Shown piece by piece: positions 50,893-58,317 of a stretch of 64,000 bases of DNA (position 1 is its first letter; each line of letters begins with the position of its first letter). The notes under the pieces are model-generated. The model saw only the letters and a list, made by a program, of their open reading frames with translations, was not told the DNA's origin and ran no database searches. The position numbers and the translations under genes were made by a program. This DNA comes from an uncultured Atopobium sp. Its GTDB lineage: Bacteria; Actinomycetota; Coriobacteriia; Coriobacteriales; Atopobiaceae. The stretch spans positions 55,746 through 119,745 of the forward strand of contig CALIAZ010000021.1 in NCBI GenBank assembly GCA_938045565.1, in the 5' to 3' direction.

Positions 50893-50921
50893 ATTGTGCA
50901 GCAAAAATCAACGCGAGTCAA
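50893..50921 (-). promoter_or_regulatory. rplJ promoter
   Basis: On the minus strand, TTGACT (50916-50921), 17 bp, CACAAT (50893-50898). RNA starting near 50886 would contain the whole L10 leader. Confidence 0.6.
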
Positions 50922-51024
50922 GGTTGAGTGCACAATTTCTTTCTCTTCACAAAAATTTGACGAGAAGGGCGACTGTGCAGCTACACATACACCTCAAGCA
51001 GCGTGCAAGCCGCAGGCCGTGTGC

Positions 51025-51060
51025 CGCGTGCGCGCCGCAAGCCGCGTGCGCGCCGCAAGC
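51025..51060. repeat. 18-bp perfect tandem duplication
   Basis: Two identical copies of CGCGTGCGCGCCGCAAGC at 51025-51042 and 51043-51060, with degenerate copies on both sides. They lie between the rplA terminator and the rplJ promoter and are much richer in G+C than the surroundings. Confidence 0.85.
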
Positions 51061-51075
51061 CATATGCGTACCACA

Positions 51076-51110
51076 AGAAAAATCCGGTACCTGCAAGCAG
51101 ATACCGGATT
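51076..51110 (-). terminator. Terminator after rplA
   Basis: Arms AATCCGGTA (51081-51089) and TACCGGATT (51102-51110), followed on the minus strand by TTTCTTG. Confidence 0.85.
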
Positions 51111-51140
51111 AAACGTGCTAGGTACTTCTAAGCGATTAGC

Positions 51141-51848
51141 TTAGTCCTCCATGAGGTTACGAACCTTGGTTGGATCAACCTTGATGCCAGGGCCCATAGT
51201 AGAGGAAATAGAAACGGTCTTGACGTACTTACCCTTAGCGCTGGATGGCTTGACGCGGATGATCTCGGAGATCAGTGCGCCATAGTTCTCAACAAGCTGC
51301 TGGACCTCAAAAGAAGCCTTGCCGATTGCAACGTGGCAGATACCAAAACGGTCTGCACGATACTCAACACGACCAGCCTTGAGCTCGTTAACCATCTTTG
51401 CAACATCCATGGTAACGGTGCCAAGCTTAGGGTTAGGCATAAGACCACGAGGACCAAGAACGCGACCAAGACGGCCAACCTTACCCATCATCTGAGGGGT
51501 TGCGATTGCTGCGTCAAAGTCAAGCATACCCTTCTCGACCTCTGCGATAAGCTCGTCGCCACCGACGATGTCAGCGCCAGCTGCCTCAGCCTCGCGGGCC
51601 TTCTCGCCCTCTGCGAAGACTGCAACGCGAACGGACTTACCAGTGCCGTGAGGCAAAGAGATGGAACCGCGAACGTTCTGGTCAGCCTTACGAGTGTCGA
51701 CACCAAGGCGAATTGCTACCTCAATAGTCTCGTCAAACTTAGCAGTTGCAAGCTCCTTAGAAAGGGTTACTGCCTCTTTTGGGCTGTAGAGGTTTGCACC
51801 GTCTACCTTGGCAACTGCATTCTTGTAGTTCTTTCCGTGCTTAGGCAT
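51141..51848 (-). CDS. rplA: 50S ribosomal protein L1
   Basis: A 235-residue L1-stalk protein (KHGKNYKNAVAKVDGANLYS; GRLGRVLGPRGLMPNPKLGT). ATG 51848 has AGGAGGTACATA; the longer reading would run into the gap. It follows rplK across a hairpin. In E. coli L1 represses rplK-rplA mRNA. Confidence 0.97.
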   Translation of the reverse strand: MPKHGKNYKNAVAKVDGANLYSPKEAVTLSKELATAKFDETIEVAIRLGVDTRKADQNVRGSISLPHGTGKSVRVAVFAEGEKAREAEAAGADIVGGDELIAEVEKGMLDFDAAIATPQMMGKVGRLGRVLGPRGLMPNPKLGTVTMDVAKMVNELKAGRVEYRADRFGICHVAIGKASFEVQQLVENYGALISEIIRVKPSSAKGKYVKTVSISSTMGPGIKVDPTKVRNLMED

Positions 51849-51966
51849 TATGTACCTCCTGTGGTTAGCGGGCGTCTGCCCTCCCACTCCTGCATCTTCC
51901 GTCAATAGTTACGCCCTCTTGGCGAGAAACCCAACTATGTGCACTAACGTCGGATGCTCTGACAAA

Positions 51967-51998
51967 ACAACCGTCAGCCACATTAATGGCTGACGGGA
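51967..51998 (-). terminator. Hairpin between rplK and rplA
   Basis: Perfect 10-bp arms 51971-51980 and 51987-51996, followed on the minus strand by TTGTTTTGTC. It may attenuate rplA relative to rplK. A copy of the 13-mer lies 39 bp away at 51920-51932. Confidence 0.6.
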
Positions 51999-52005
51999 GT
52001 AAACA

Positions 52006-52434
52006 TTACTCGGCGATGGTTACACCCATGGAACGAGCGGTACCAGCGACGATCTTCTTTGCAGCCTCAATGTCGTTTGCGTTAAGGTCAGGCATCTTGA
52101 TCTCAGCGATCTTGGTGAGCTGCTCCTGGGAGAGCTGGCCAACCTTATCGCGCTGAGGAACACCGGAACCACCCTTGAGGTGAAGCTCCTTCTTGATGAG
52201 CTGAGCTGCTGGAGGAGTCTTGGTTACGAAGTCAAAGGAACGATCCTCGTAAACAGAAATCTCGACTGGGATGATGTCGCCAGCCTTGTCCTGAGTTGCA
52301 GCGTTGAATGCCTGGCAGAACTGCATAATGTTGACCTGTGCAGCACCCAGAGCTGGTCCTACTGGAGGAGCTGGGTTTGCCTGGCCTGCAGGAATCTGCA
52401 GCTTAATAAAGTTAACAACCTTCTTTGCGGGCAT
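52006..52434 (-). CDS. rplK: 50S ribosomal protein L11
   Basis: A 142-residue factor-site protein (KLQIPAGQANPAPPVGPALG). It binds the thiostrepton-region rRNA and is needed for RelA-type stringent signalling. It lies 96 bp after nusG. Confidence 0.97.
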   Translation of the reverse strand: MPAKKVVNFIKLQIPAGQANPAPPVGPALGAAQVNIMQFCQAFNAATQDKAGDIIPVEISVYEDRSFDFVTKTPPAAQLIKKELHLKGGSGVPQRDKVGQLSQEQLTKIAEIKMPDLNANDIEAAKKIVAGTARSMGVTIAE

Positions 52435-52530
52435 GTTAAGCCTCCTGTTTGAATACGTTTGAGTCTATTCTCGCGCACTCCCGAGAAGCAATCCACAAGG
52501 GACGAGAAGTGCGGGATAAGCCGTTAGTTA

Positions 52531-53076
52531 CTAGTCTATCAGGGAAATCTGATCCATGGTAAGCTCAACCGGAGTCTCGCGACCAAAGATGGTGAGCATA
52601 ACCTTGATCTTGCCGGACTCTGCGTTGACCTCAGAAACAGTTCCGTCAAAGTCAGCGAGAGGACCAGAAAGAACGTGAATTGCCTGACCGACCTCAATAT
52701 TGGTTGCTGTACGCTTAGGTACAGGGCTACCCGTCTTCATACCGCCACGACGCATGATCTTATCGAACTCATCACGACGCAGAGGAACTGGCTTGCCGTC
52801 AATACCAACAAAACCAGTTACGCCTGGGGTGTTACGAACAACAGCCCAAGTATTGTCATCCAGCTCCATGCGAACAAGAACGTAACCTGGGAAAACCTTG
52901 GACTCTTTGGTCTCGCGCTTACCGCCGTCCTTGACCTCAGTAACTTCCTCAGTAGGAATCTGAATATCAACAACAGCACGCTCAAGGCCATAGGTCTCAA
53001 TACGGTGCTCAAGGTCAGTCTTTACCTTGTTCTCATAACCTGAATAGGTGTGAACTACATACCAGCGCTTAGCCAT
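52531..53076 (-). CDS. nusG: Transcription antitermination factor NusG
   Basis: A 181-residue NGN plus KOW protein (KRWYVVHTYSGYENKVKTDL at the start; GPLADFDGTVSEVNAESGKI in the KOW domain). It binds RNA polymerase and links it to the ribosome or Rho. It is 3 bp after secE. Confidence 0.98.
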   Translation of the reverse strand: MAKRWYVVHTYSGYENKVKTDLEHRIETYGLERAVVDIQIPTEEVTEVKDGGKRETKESKVFPGYVLVRMELDDNTWAVVRNTPGVTGFVGIDGKPVPLRRDEFDKIMRRGGMKTGSPVPKRTATNIEVGQAIHVLSGPLADFDGTVSEVNAESGKIKVMLTIFGRETPVELTMDQISLID

Positions 53077-53079
53077 TGA

Positions 53080-53442
53080 TTATCCCCTCAGTCCAGTAAA
53101 GGCGACGAGACCAGCAACAATGCCAGTATCAACCAGCCAAGTTACCAAGCCAAAGAAAATGATTGTTGCAATTACGGCTACAGAGAAACCAGCAAGCTCA
53201 GAGCTTGAAGGCCACACAACGCGGTGCATTTCTGTACGAACGCCTGCAAAATAAGCACCCAGGCGGCCAAAGAAGCCAGGGTTAGCATTACGCTGAATGG
53301 ACTTCTCCTGCTTCTTTGCCTCGGCCTTAGTGACCTTAGCAGAAACTTCAGGAGTAGCTTCAGCCTGAAGGGCCTCACGCTGGGCGCGCTCTTCTGCGCG
53401 AGCCTTACGTGCGCTCCTCTTATTGCGCTCCTTATTTGCCAT
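53080..53442 (-). CDS. secE: Preprotein translocase subunit SecE
   Basis: A 120-residue protein with a long charged N-terminus (about 70 residues, Ala/Glu/Lys/Arg-rich) and one C-terminal membrane helix (FSVAVIATIIFFGLVTWLVD). The motif FGRLGAYFAGVRTEMHRVVW is the SecE amphipathic helix. It clamps SecY in the Sec channel. Confidence 0.95.
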   Translation of the reverse strand: MANKERNKRSARKARAEERAQREALQAEATPEVSAKVTKAEAKKQEKSIQRNANPGFFGRLGAYFAGVRTEMHRVVWPSSSELAGFSVAVIATIIFFGLVTWLVDTGIVAGLVAFTGLRG

Positions 53443-53472
53443 CCTACGCTCCCTTGGATGTTATACCTACAT

Positions 53473-53504
53473 ACAAACCGGCCAACCCTTATGGGAAGGC
53501 CGGT
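53473..53504 (-). terminator. Weak terminator between tRNA-Trp and secE
   Basis: Arms ACCGGCC (53477-53483) and GGCCGGT (53498-53504) with further pairing inside; TTTGTATG follows on the minus strand. It is probably partial, since secE has no other clear promoter. Confidence 0.55.
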
Positions 53505-53517
53505 GAAGTTATCTGGC

Positions 53518-53589
53518 AGGCCAGGAAGGACTCGAACCCTCAACAAACGGTTTTGGAGACCGCCGCTCTACCATTGGAGCTACTGGCCT
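53518..53589 (-). tRNA. tRNA-Trp (CCA anticodon)
   Basis: A 72-nt cloverleaf without encoded CCA end. The anticodon loop on the minus strand reads CTCCAAA, and acceptor arms AGGCCAG/CTGGCCT pair fully. It is placed between rpmG and secE, as in several actinobacteria. Confidence 0.95.
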
Positions 53590-53607
53590 AGAACGAACCC
53601 ACCTAGC

Positions 53608-53757
53608 CTAGCGGGTCTCGCGATGTACCGTGTGCTTGTGGCACCATGGGCAGTACTTCTTCAACTCCATACGATCTGGGTTGTTGGACTTATTCTTGTC
53701 CGTAGTGTAATTACGACGCTTGCACTCAGTGCAGGCGAGAGTAACGAGTGTACGCAT
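53608..53757 (-). CDS. rpmG: 50S ribosomal protein L33, zinc form
   Basis: A 49-residue gene with the zinc cysteines CTEC and CPWC intact, MRTLVTLACTECKRRNYTTD onward. It has a strong GGAGGATC ribosome site. It lies between tuf and tRNA-Trp, matching the rpmG-secE-nusG order. Confidence 0.95.
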   Translation of the reverse strand: MRTLVTLACTECKRRNYTTDKNKSNNPDRMELKKYCPWCHKHTVHRETR

Positions 53758-53886
53758 TGATCCTCCTGAACACGGTCACGAGATGTATTCTCGAAATGTG
53801 ACGCGGTTGCTTAGGTTAGCACCCACTACCCAGAGATGTCAATACTTTTCTCTAATTACTCTAGGCGTTCACATATTTTTTCTCGA

Positions 53887-53918
53887 CAAAAAACCCGGCG
53901 CGCAAAAAGCACGCCGGG
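53887..53918 (-). terminator. Terminator after tuf
   Basis: Arms CCCGGCG (53894-53900) and CGCCGGG (53912-53918), extended inside, followed on the minus strand by TTTTTTG. Confidence 0.88.
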
Positions 53919-53941
53919 CAAGTTAGCAACTTTAAAAGAAG

Positions 53942-55147
53942 TTACTCGATGACGGTGGAAACACGGCCATCGCCGACGGTGTGGCCACCCTCACGGATAG
54001 CGAACTTCAGACCCTGCTCAAGAGCGATTGGGTGAATGAGCTCGCAACCAACGGTGATGTGGTCACCAGGCATAGCCATCTCTACCTTGCCACCGTTTGC
54101 ATCGGTGAGCTCGTAGATGTCGCCGGTTACGTCAGTTGTACGGAAGTAGAACTGTGGACGGTAACCAGAGAAGAATGGGGTGTGACGGCCGCCCTCTTCC
54201 TTAGTAAGAACGTAAACCTCACCGGTGAACTTCTTGTGTGGAGTAACGGTACCAGGCTTGCAGAGAACCTGACCGCGCTCGATGTCCTCGCGCTTAACAC
54301 CACGAAGAAGAATACCAACGTTGTCGCCAGCCTCGCAGAAGTCCATGGTCTTACGGAACATCTCAATGCCGGTAGCAACAGAGTTCTGAGTTGGCTTAAT
54401 ACCAACGATCTCGACTGGATCGTTGAGCTTGAGCTCACCACGCTCAACACGGCCAGTAGCAACGGTACCACGACCAGAAATGGTCATGACGTCCTCGATT
54501 GCCATCAGGAATGGCTTCTCGTTGTCACGAGCTGGTGTTGGGATGTAGGAGTCAACGGTGTGCATGAGCTCACGGATGGACTCAACCCACTTCTCCTCGC
54601 CGTTAAGAGCGCCGAGAGCGGAACCACGGATGATTGGAAGGTCATCGCCTGGGAAGTCGTACTCGGAGAGAAGGTCACGGGTCTCCATCTCGACGAGGTC
54701 GATGAGCTCGTCATCGTCAACCATGTCGCACTTGTTCAGGAAGACGACGATGTAAGGAACGCCGACCTGACGTGCGAGAAGGATGTGCTCACGAGTCTGA
54801 GCCATAGGACCGTCGGTTGCAGCAATAACGAGGATTGCGCCGTCCATCTGAGCTGCACCAGAAATCATGTTCTTGATGTAGTCTGCGTGGCCAGGGCAGT
54901 CGACGTGAGCGTAATGGCGCTCCCAAGTCTCGTACTCAACGTGAGCAACGGAAATGGTAATACCACGCTGACGCTCCTCTGGAGCCTTATCGATGTTCTC
55001 GAAGGCGGTATAGTCTGCCTTGCAGCCCTCGGTCTCAGAGAGAACCTTGGTGATTGCTGCGGTAAGGGTAGTCTTACCGTGGTCGACGTGACCAATGGTA
55101 CCAATGTTTACGTGTGGCTTTGTGCGGTCAAACTTTTCCTTGGCCAT
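53942..55147 (-). CDS. tuf: Elongation factor Tu
   Basis: A 401-residue GTPase delivering aminoacyl-tRNA. G1 GHVDHGKTTLTAAI, switch II DCPGHADYIKNM and G4 NKCDMVDD are all present. ATG 55147 has GGAGG seven bases upstream; two extra codons in frame begin with TTG. It follows tRNA-Met by about 100 bp and probably shares the tRNA-Tyr-Thr-Met transcript. Confidence 0.98.
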   Translation of the reverse strand: MAKEKFDRTKPHVNIGTIGHVDHGKTTLTAAITKVLSETEGCKADYTAFENIDKAPEERQRGITISVAHVEYETWERHYAHVDCPGHADYIKNMISGAAQMDGAILVIAATDGPMAQTREHILLARQVGVPYIVVFLNKCDMVDDDELIDLVEMETRDLLSEYDFPGDDLPIIRGSALGALNGEEKWVESIRELMHTVDSYIPTPARDNEKPFLMAIEDVMTISGRGTVATGRVERGELKLNDPVEIVGIKPTQNSVATGIEMFRKTMDFCEAGDNVGILLRGVKREDIERGQVLCKPGTVTPHKKFTGEVYVLTKEEGGRHTPFFSGYRPQFYFRTTDVTGDIYELTDANGGKVEMAMPGDHITVGCELIHPIALEQGLKFAIREGGHTVGDGRVSTVIE

Positions 55148-55253
55148 TGCCAATCCTCCTTCTGGAACTAACCCTCGGGCTAGACCGTGGTGAAAAAACG
55201 TCTGTTTATACTCAACGGCGCAAATGTCTAGGACATGTACGCCGTAAAGAGTC

Positions 55254-55330
55254 TGGTACCGGCGACTGGATTCGAACCAGTGACGTCACGGGTATGAGCC
55301 GTGTGCTCTAACCAGCTGAGCTACGCCGGC
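55254..55330 (-). tRNA. tRNA-Met (CAT anticodon)
   Basis: A 77-nt cloverleaf with encoded CCA. The loop reads CTCATAC. The first pair of the acceptor stem is G-U, so it is an elongator-type tRNA rather than the initiator; a tRNA-Ile with modified C34 cannot be fully excluded. Confidence 0.9.
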
Positions 55331-55349
55331 ATAAATGCCGCTTGAAAAA

Positions 55350-55425
55350 TGGAGCCCGCGACCGGATTTGAACCGGTGACCTCTTCGTTACCAACGAAGT
55401 GCTCTACCTACTGAGCTACACGGGC
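55350..55425 (-). tRNA. tRNA-Thr (GGT anticodon)
   Basis: A 76-nt cloverleaf with encoded CCA; loop TTGGTAA; acceptor GCCCGTG pairs with CGCGGGC. Second gene of the Tyr-Thr-Met series. Confidence 0.95.
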
Positions 55426-55426
55426 G

Positions 55427-55510
55427 TGGTGGGGATACTTGGACTCGAACCAAGGAACCCAGAGGGAGCGGATTTACAGTCCGCCGCAGTTGCCGCTGTG
55501 CCATATCCCC
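55427..55510 (-). tRNA. tRNA-Tyr (GTA anticodon)
   Basis: An 84-nt class II tRNA with a long variable arm and encoded CCA. The anticodon loop reads CTGTAAA. First in the series, about 100 bp after a consensus-like promoter. Confidence 0.95.
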
Positions 55511-55616
55511 AAATGCCGTTTTCAAGCACTCTTGAAGTAATTAGTACGCTGTATCTTGCGGTTTAACGTACGCAGAAAGTCTAGTTGAACTTCTGTATTA
55601 CCTCGTAAGCGGGAAA

Positions 55617-55645
55617 ATATTACGATTGAATAAAAATCTTGTCAA
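55617..55645 (-). promoter_or_regulatory. tRNA-Tyr-Thr-Met-tuf promoter
   Basis: On the minus strand, TTGACA (55640-55645), 17 bp, TAATAT (55617-55622). It is the closest to consensus in the window, as expected for stable RNA genes. Confidence 0.88.
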
Positions 55646-55690
55646 CGTAATCCACCCAACCGGGCGTATCTTATCAAATATTTTCCACAA

Positions 55691-55788
55691 TTCCAAGCAA
55701 TTTTCTCGCCACGATTCCATGCGGTTTTCTCACCACAACCTCAAGCGATTTTCTTGTCGCAAGCCCATTCGATTTTCTCGCCAAACGG
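55691..55788. repeat. Four 24-bp tandem repeats with TTTTCTCGCC cores
   Basis: Core sequences start at 55701, 55725, 55749 and 55773, exactly 24 bp apart: TTTTCTCGCC, TTTTCTCACC, TTTTCTTGTC, TTTTCTCGCC. Two of them are copies of the dispersed 10-mer core. Confidence 0.85.
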
Positions 55789-55924
55789 ATATGGGCTTTC
55801 GCATCGGCCTGAAGTGACCTTTGTTTCCGTTAATGGCAATTTGTCTTCGCAATTTCTGTCGCCATACATATATTTACACGAGTTTCTACCCGAGCAATTC
55901 CTCGAGTGTCCCAAAATTCGCACG

Positions 55925-55949
55925 AAAAAAGCCAGGCGATGCCTGGCTG
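55925..55949 (-). terminator. Terminator after tRNA-Thr(TGT)
   Basis: Perfect arms GCCAGGC (55931-55937) and GCCTGGC (55941-55947) followed on the minus strand by TTTTTTCG. Confidence 0.92.
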
Positions 55950-55959
55950 AAAAATCAAG

Positions 55960-56035
<76 letters not shown>

Positions 56036-56051
56036 ATCAAGTGCAGAGGAT

Positions 56052-56080
56052 ATTCTATAGACTTTTCCGGCTTTGGTCTA
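56052..56080 (-). promoter_or_regulatory. Candidate promoter of tRNA-Thr(TGT)
   Basis: On the minus strand, TAGACC (56075-56080), 17 bp, TAGAAT (56052-56057), ending 17 bp before the tRNA 5' end. Confidence 0.55.
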
Positions 56081-56193
56081 GTCTCAATTTTTGAGAAATT
56101 TTTCTTCACAAACTGGCCGATGCGGCTTTCGGGAGCACTTCCCTTCTGTGAGATGAACTTAGTGCAGATGCGCTGTCTGATCAAGTATGGTCA

Positions 56194-56501
56194 GCCTGAA
56201 AACTGCATCATGTCTGAGTAAAACAACTCAGACATGGTGAGAAAAACCGGCAAATAACTCAGACTTGGTGCACTTTTCAGGCAAATCATTCAGACATGGC
56301 GAGAAAATCAGGCTCGATGAAAGCACCCATGAAAACCACCCACCATCATCCCGGATTCAAGGCCACGCCCCGAGAATTCTGCCTGAAAAGTGCAAAGAAT
56401 CTGTATTTGAGTCACCGATTCTTTAACAAAATCAGGCAAATCCACCGATTCTTTGATGTTTTTAGGCAAAAGTTACAGATTCTTTGCAGAAATCAGGCGC
56501 G
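56194..56501. repeat. Mosaic intergenic repeat, copy 2 (modules B then A)
   Basis: Module B, with the interrupted palindrome at 56209-56236 and a CTCAGACTTGGTGCACTTTT unit, comes first; module A (56385-56501) second, the reverse of copy 1. Module A has the same 117-bp length as copy 1 with ten substitutions and no gaps. Confidence 0.85.
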
Positions 56502-56623
56502 TCAATCAAATCAGATGCGCTAATTGCGCCCAGGCGCGCCCCGAACGCATTGGTGAGGTCAGGCACGTTGGGTGCGGTCAGACACATTGACGCGTCGGGC
56601 GCGGGAGACGCACACCCAGTCGT

Positions 56624-57202
56624 TTATCTGCCCAGAAGCTTCCAGAGTTTCTCGCGCTGTTCTGGAGAAATACGGTCTTCAAGCGTCATGCGCGTGCTGA
56701 CCTGATCGCGACGCATCTCTTCGACAACGTTATCTGCCTGGGAAATCTCGTGGACCAGAGATGCGCTTGCAATGCGCGTGACCTCGCCGGGCCCAAAGCC
56801 AGTCGTGGCGCGGATGTCCCGGTCCGACGTGACCAGAAATACCTTGCGACCAGCCTCTCGCGCGTCCGTGACCAGGCGCTCGATGACGCTATCTGCAGAC
56901 TCCCCCGTTTCGGAGAAAACCAGCTGCACGCCAGCATGGCTACGCTCCGGGCGCTCGTCGTTTACATTTCCCTTGCCGTCGAACACAATAACGGCCTCGT
57001 AGGTGCTCTGCGCAAACGTGGCAACGTCAGAAATGAGCGCCAAACGGGCGCGATAAAACGGATCAGTGTTGAGGTGATAAGCCCTCTCAGCAGCGGTTTC
57101 TTGCATAGACGAGCCCTGCTCATCCAGCAGCGCCTCATAGCGAGGAGTTGCCAACATGACGTTATAGCCATCGACTACAAGCAGCGATTTTTTCTGAGCC
57201 AT
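56624..57202 (-). CDS. NYN domain RNase, YacP/Rae1-like
   Basis: A 192-residue PIN-like/NYN domain protein. The acidic active-site residues are in LLVVDGYNVML (residue 11), VIVFDGKGN, ETGESADSVIERL and LVTSDRDIRAT. In Bacillus the homologue Rae1 cuts selected mRNAs in the ribosomal A site. Its place after rlmB and cysS is the same as in Bacillus, which supports the family call. The ATG is preceded by an AGGAAG that is part of a tandem repeat. Confidence 0.88.
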   Translation of the reverse strand: MAQKKSLLVVDGYNVMLATPRYEALLDEQGSSMQETAAERAYHLNTDPFYRARLALISDVATFAQSTYEAVIVFDGKGNVNDERPERSHAGVQLVFSETGESADSVIERLVTDAREAGRKVFLVTSDRDIRATTGFGPGEVTRIASASLVHEISQADNVVEEMRRDQVSTRMTLEDRISPEQREKLWKLLGR

Positions 57203-57204
57203 AC

Positions 57205-57264
57205 CTTACGCTTCCTGGGCTTACTCGTCCTGGGCTTATGCCTCCAGGGCTTACGCGTCCTGGG
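57205..57264 (-). repeat. Four 15-bp tandem units covering the rlmB stop codon
   Basis: Units at 57205-57219, 57220-57234, 57235-57249 and 57250-57264 each read like CTTACGCGTCCTGGG on the plus strand. On the minus strand each unit keeps the reading frame and carries its own in-frame TAA, so the gene's last codons plus stop exist in four copies. Confidence 0.88.
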
Positions 57265-58315
57265 TCCTGCGGAGCCACTCGTAGCACATGACCGTTGTTG
57301 CCTGAGCAACGTTCAATGACTCTACCTGGCCAAACTGAGGAAGTTTGCACGTAAAATCACACTTCTCGAGCATAAGGCGAGAAATTCCTGAGCCTTCAGA
57401 GCCCATGACAAGTGCAAGGCGGCCTCCCATAGGAGCCTCCCACACGGACTGGGTTGCATGCTCGGTAGAGCCACATGTCCAAAAACCTGCGGCTTTGAGC
57501 TCTTCAAGAGCGCGTGGCAGATTAGAAACCTGAGCGATTGGCAGGTGAAGCACAGCTCCTGCGGATGTCTTGTAAGCTCCAACGCCAACTCGGGCGGCGC
57601 GAGCGTTTGCAATAACAACGCCGGCTGCGCCAACTACCTCGGCGCTTCGGATGATTGCACCAAAGTTTCCCTCGTCAGTAACGTGGTCCAAGACCACAAC
57701 TAGAGCGTTTTCGGAACCAGCGCGCTGAATGATTTCAGAGAGATCAGCATAGGCAAAAGGCTGTGTACGGACAATAACGCCCTGGTGAGCGCCGTGGCTT
57801 GAAAGCGAGTCAAGCACTGGCTTTGCAACACGCTCGACAGGAATACCCTCCTGCTCAAGCTGACGTGCAAGCGCCTCAATCTCCTGGTCCTTCTGTCCAC
57901 TTGCAGCCTGTACCAGCGCATTCTTCAATGGAATGCCCACGGTCAGCGCCTCTGCTACTGCGCGACGACCCTCGATAAGATTGGTTGCAGGCTTCTTGTT
58001 ACCGGGACGTCCAGCACCGGCACCTCGCTGTCCACCAGCACCTTTCTGTCCGCGAGTGCCTTGAGCTGCACGTGTGCCTTGTGCGGAGCGACTGCCCTTT
58101 GAGCTCTGGCCATTCTTGGCGCCAAAATAACCGCCCCAGTCGGCAGCCTTCTTGGAGCCGCGACCTGCGCTGCCACGACCAGCAGCTCCGTCGCGACCCG
58201 CGCCGCCGCGTCCGGCTGCACTGCGACCTACAGCACCACCGCGTCCGGCTGCGCCGCGACCAGCAGCACCCTCGGAGCGCGTGTTTTTAGAGGTAGAACG
58301 CTGATTTCTTGCCAT
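57251..58315 (-). CDS. rlmB: 23S rRNA (guanosine-2'-O-)-methyltransferase, RlmB/TrmH family
   Basis: A 354-residue SpoU-family methyltransferase. The C-terminal 240 residues hold the substrate-binding domain (LIEGRRAVAEAL) and the knotted SAM domain with VVLDHVTDEGNFGAIIRSAE, LVMGSEGSGISRLM and LPQFGQVESLNVAQA. The first 110 residues are a Gly/Arg/Ala-rich low-complexity region with GAAGRG-type repeats, not found in most relatives, and probably a flexible RNA-binding tail. It lies two bases after cysS. The specific RlmB role is inferred from context. Confidence 0.88.
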   Translation of the reverse strand: MARNQRSTSKNTRSEGAAGRGAAGRGGAVGRSAAGRGGAGRDGAAGRGSAGRGSKKAADWGGYFGAKNGQSSKGSRSAQGTRAAQGTRGQKGAGGQRGAGAGRPGNKKPATNLIEGRRAVAEALTVGIPLKNALVQAASGQKDQEIEALARQLEQEGIPVERVAKPVLDSLSSHGAHQGVIVRTQPFAYADLSEIIQRAGSENALVVVLDHVTDEGNFGAIIRSAEVVGAAGVVIANARAARVGVGAYKTSAGAVLHLPIAQVSNLPRALEELKAAGFWTCGSTEHATQSVWEAPMGGRLALVMGSEGSGISRLMLEKCDFTCKLPQFGQVESLNVAQATTVMCYEWLRRTQDA

Positions 58316-58317
58316 AG

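Larger units (their letters stand above)
50679..51140. other. Region between rplJ and rplA
   Basis: This 462-bp gap contains the rplJ promoter, the L10 leader and attenuator, an 18-bp tandem duplication and the rplA terminator. I see no protein-coding gene in it. Confidence 0.7.
55511..55959. other. Region between tRNA-Tyr and tRNA-Thr(TGT)
   Basis: This 449-bp gap contains the tRNA-Tyr promoter, the CCGGGCGTATC element (55660-55670), a 24-bp tandem repeat array and the terminator of tRNA-Thr(TGT). No gene is seen. Confidence 0.65.
56036..56623. other. 588-bp repeat-rich gap before the NYN gene
   Basis: Holds the tRNA-Thr(TGT) promoter candidate, the second mosaic repeat copy and a GC-rich stretch (56520-56620) with short GACGC/GGCGC runs. 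I see no convincing gene. Confidence 0.6.
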
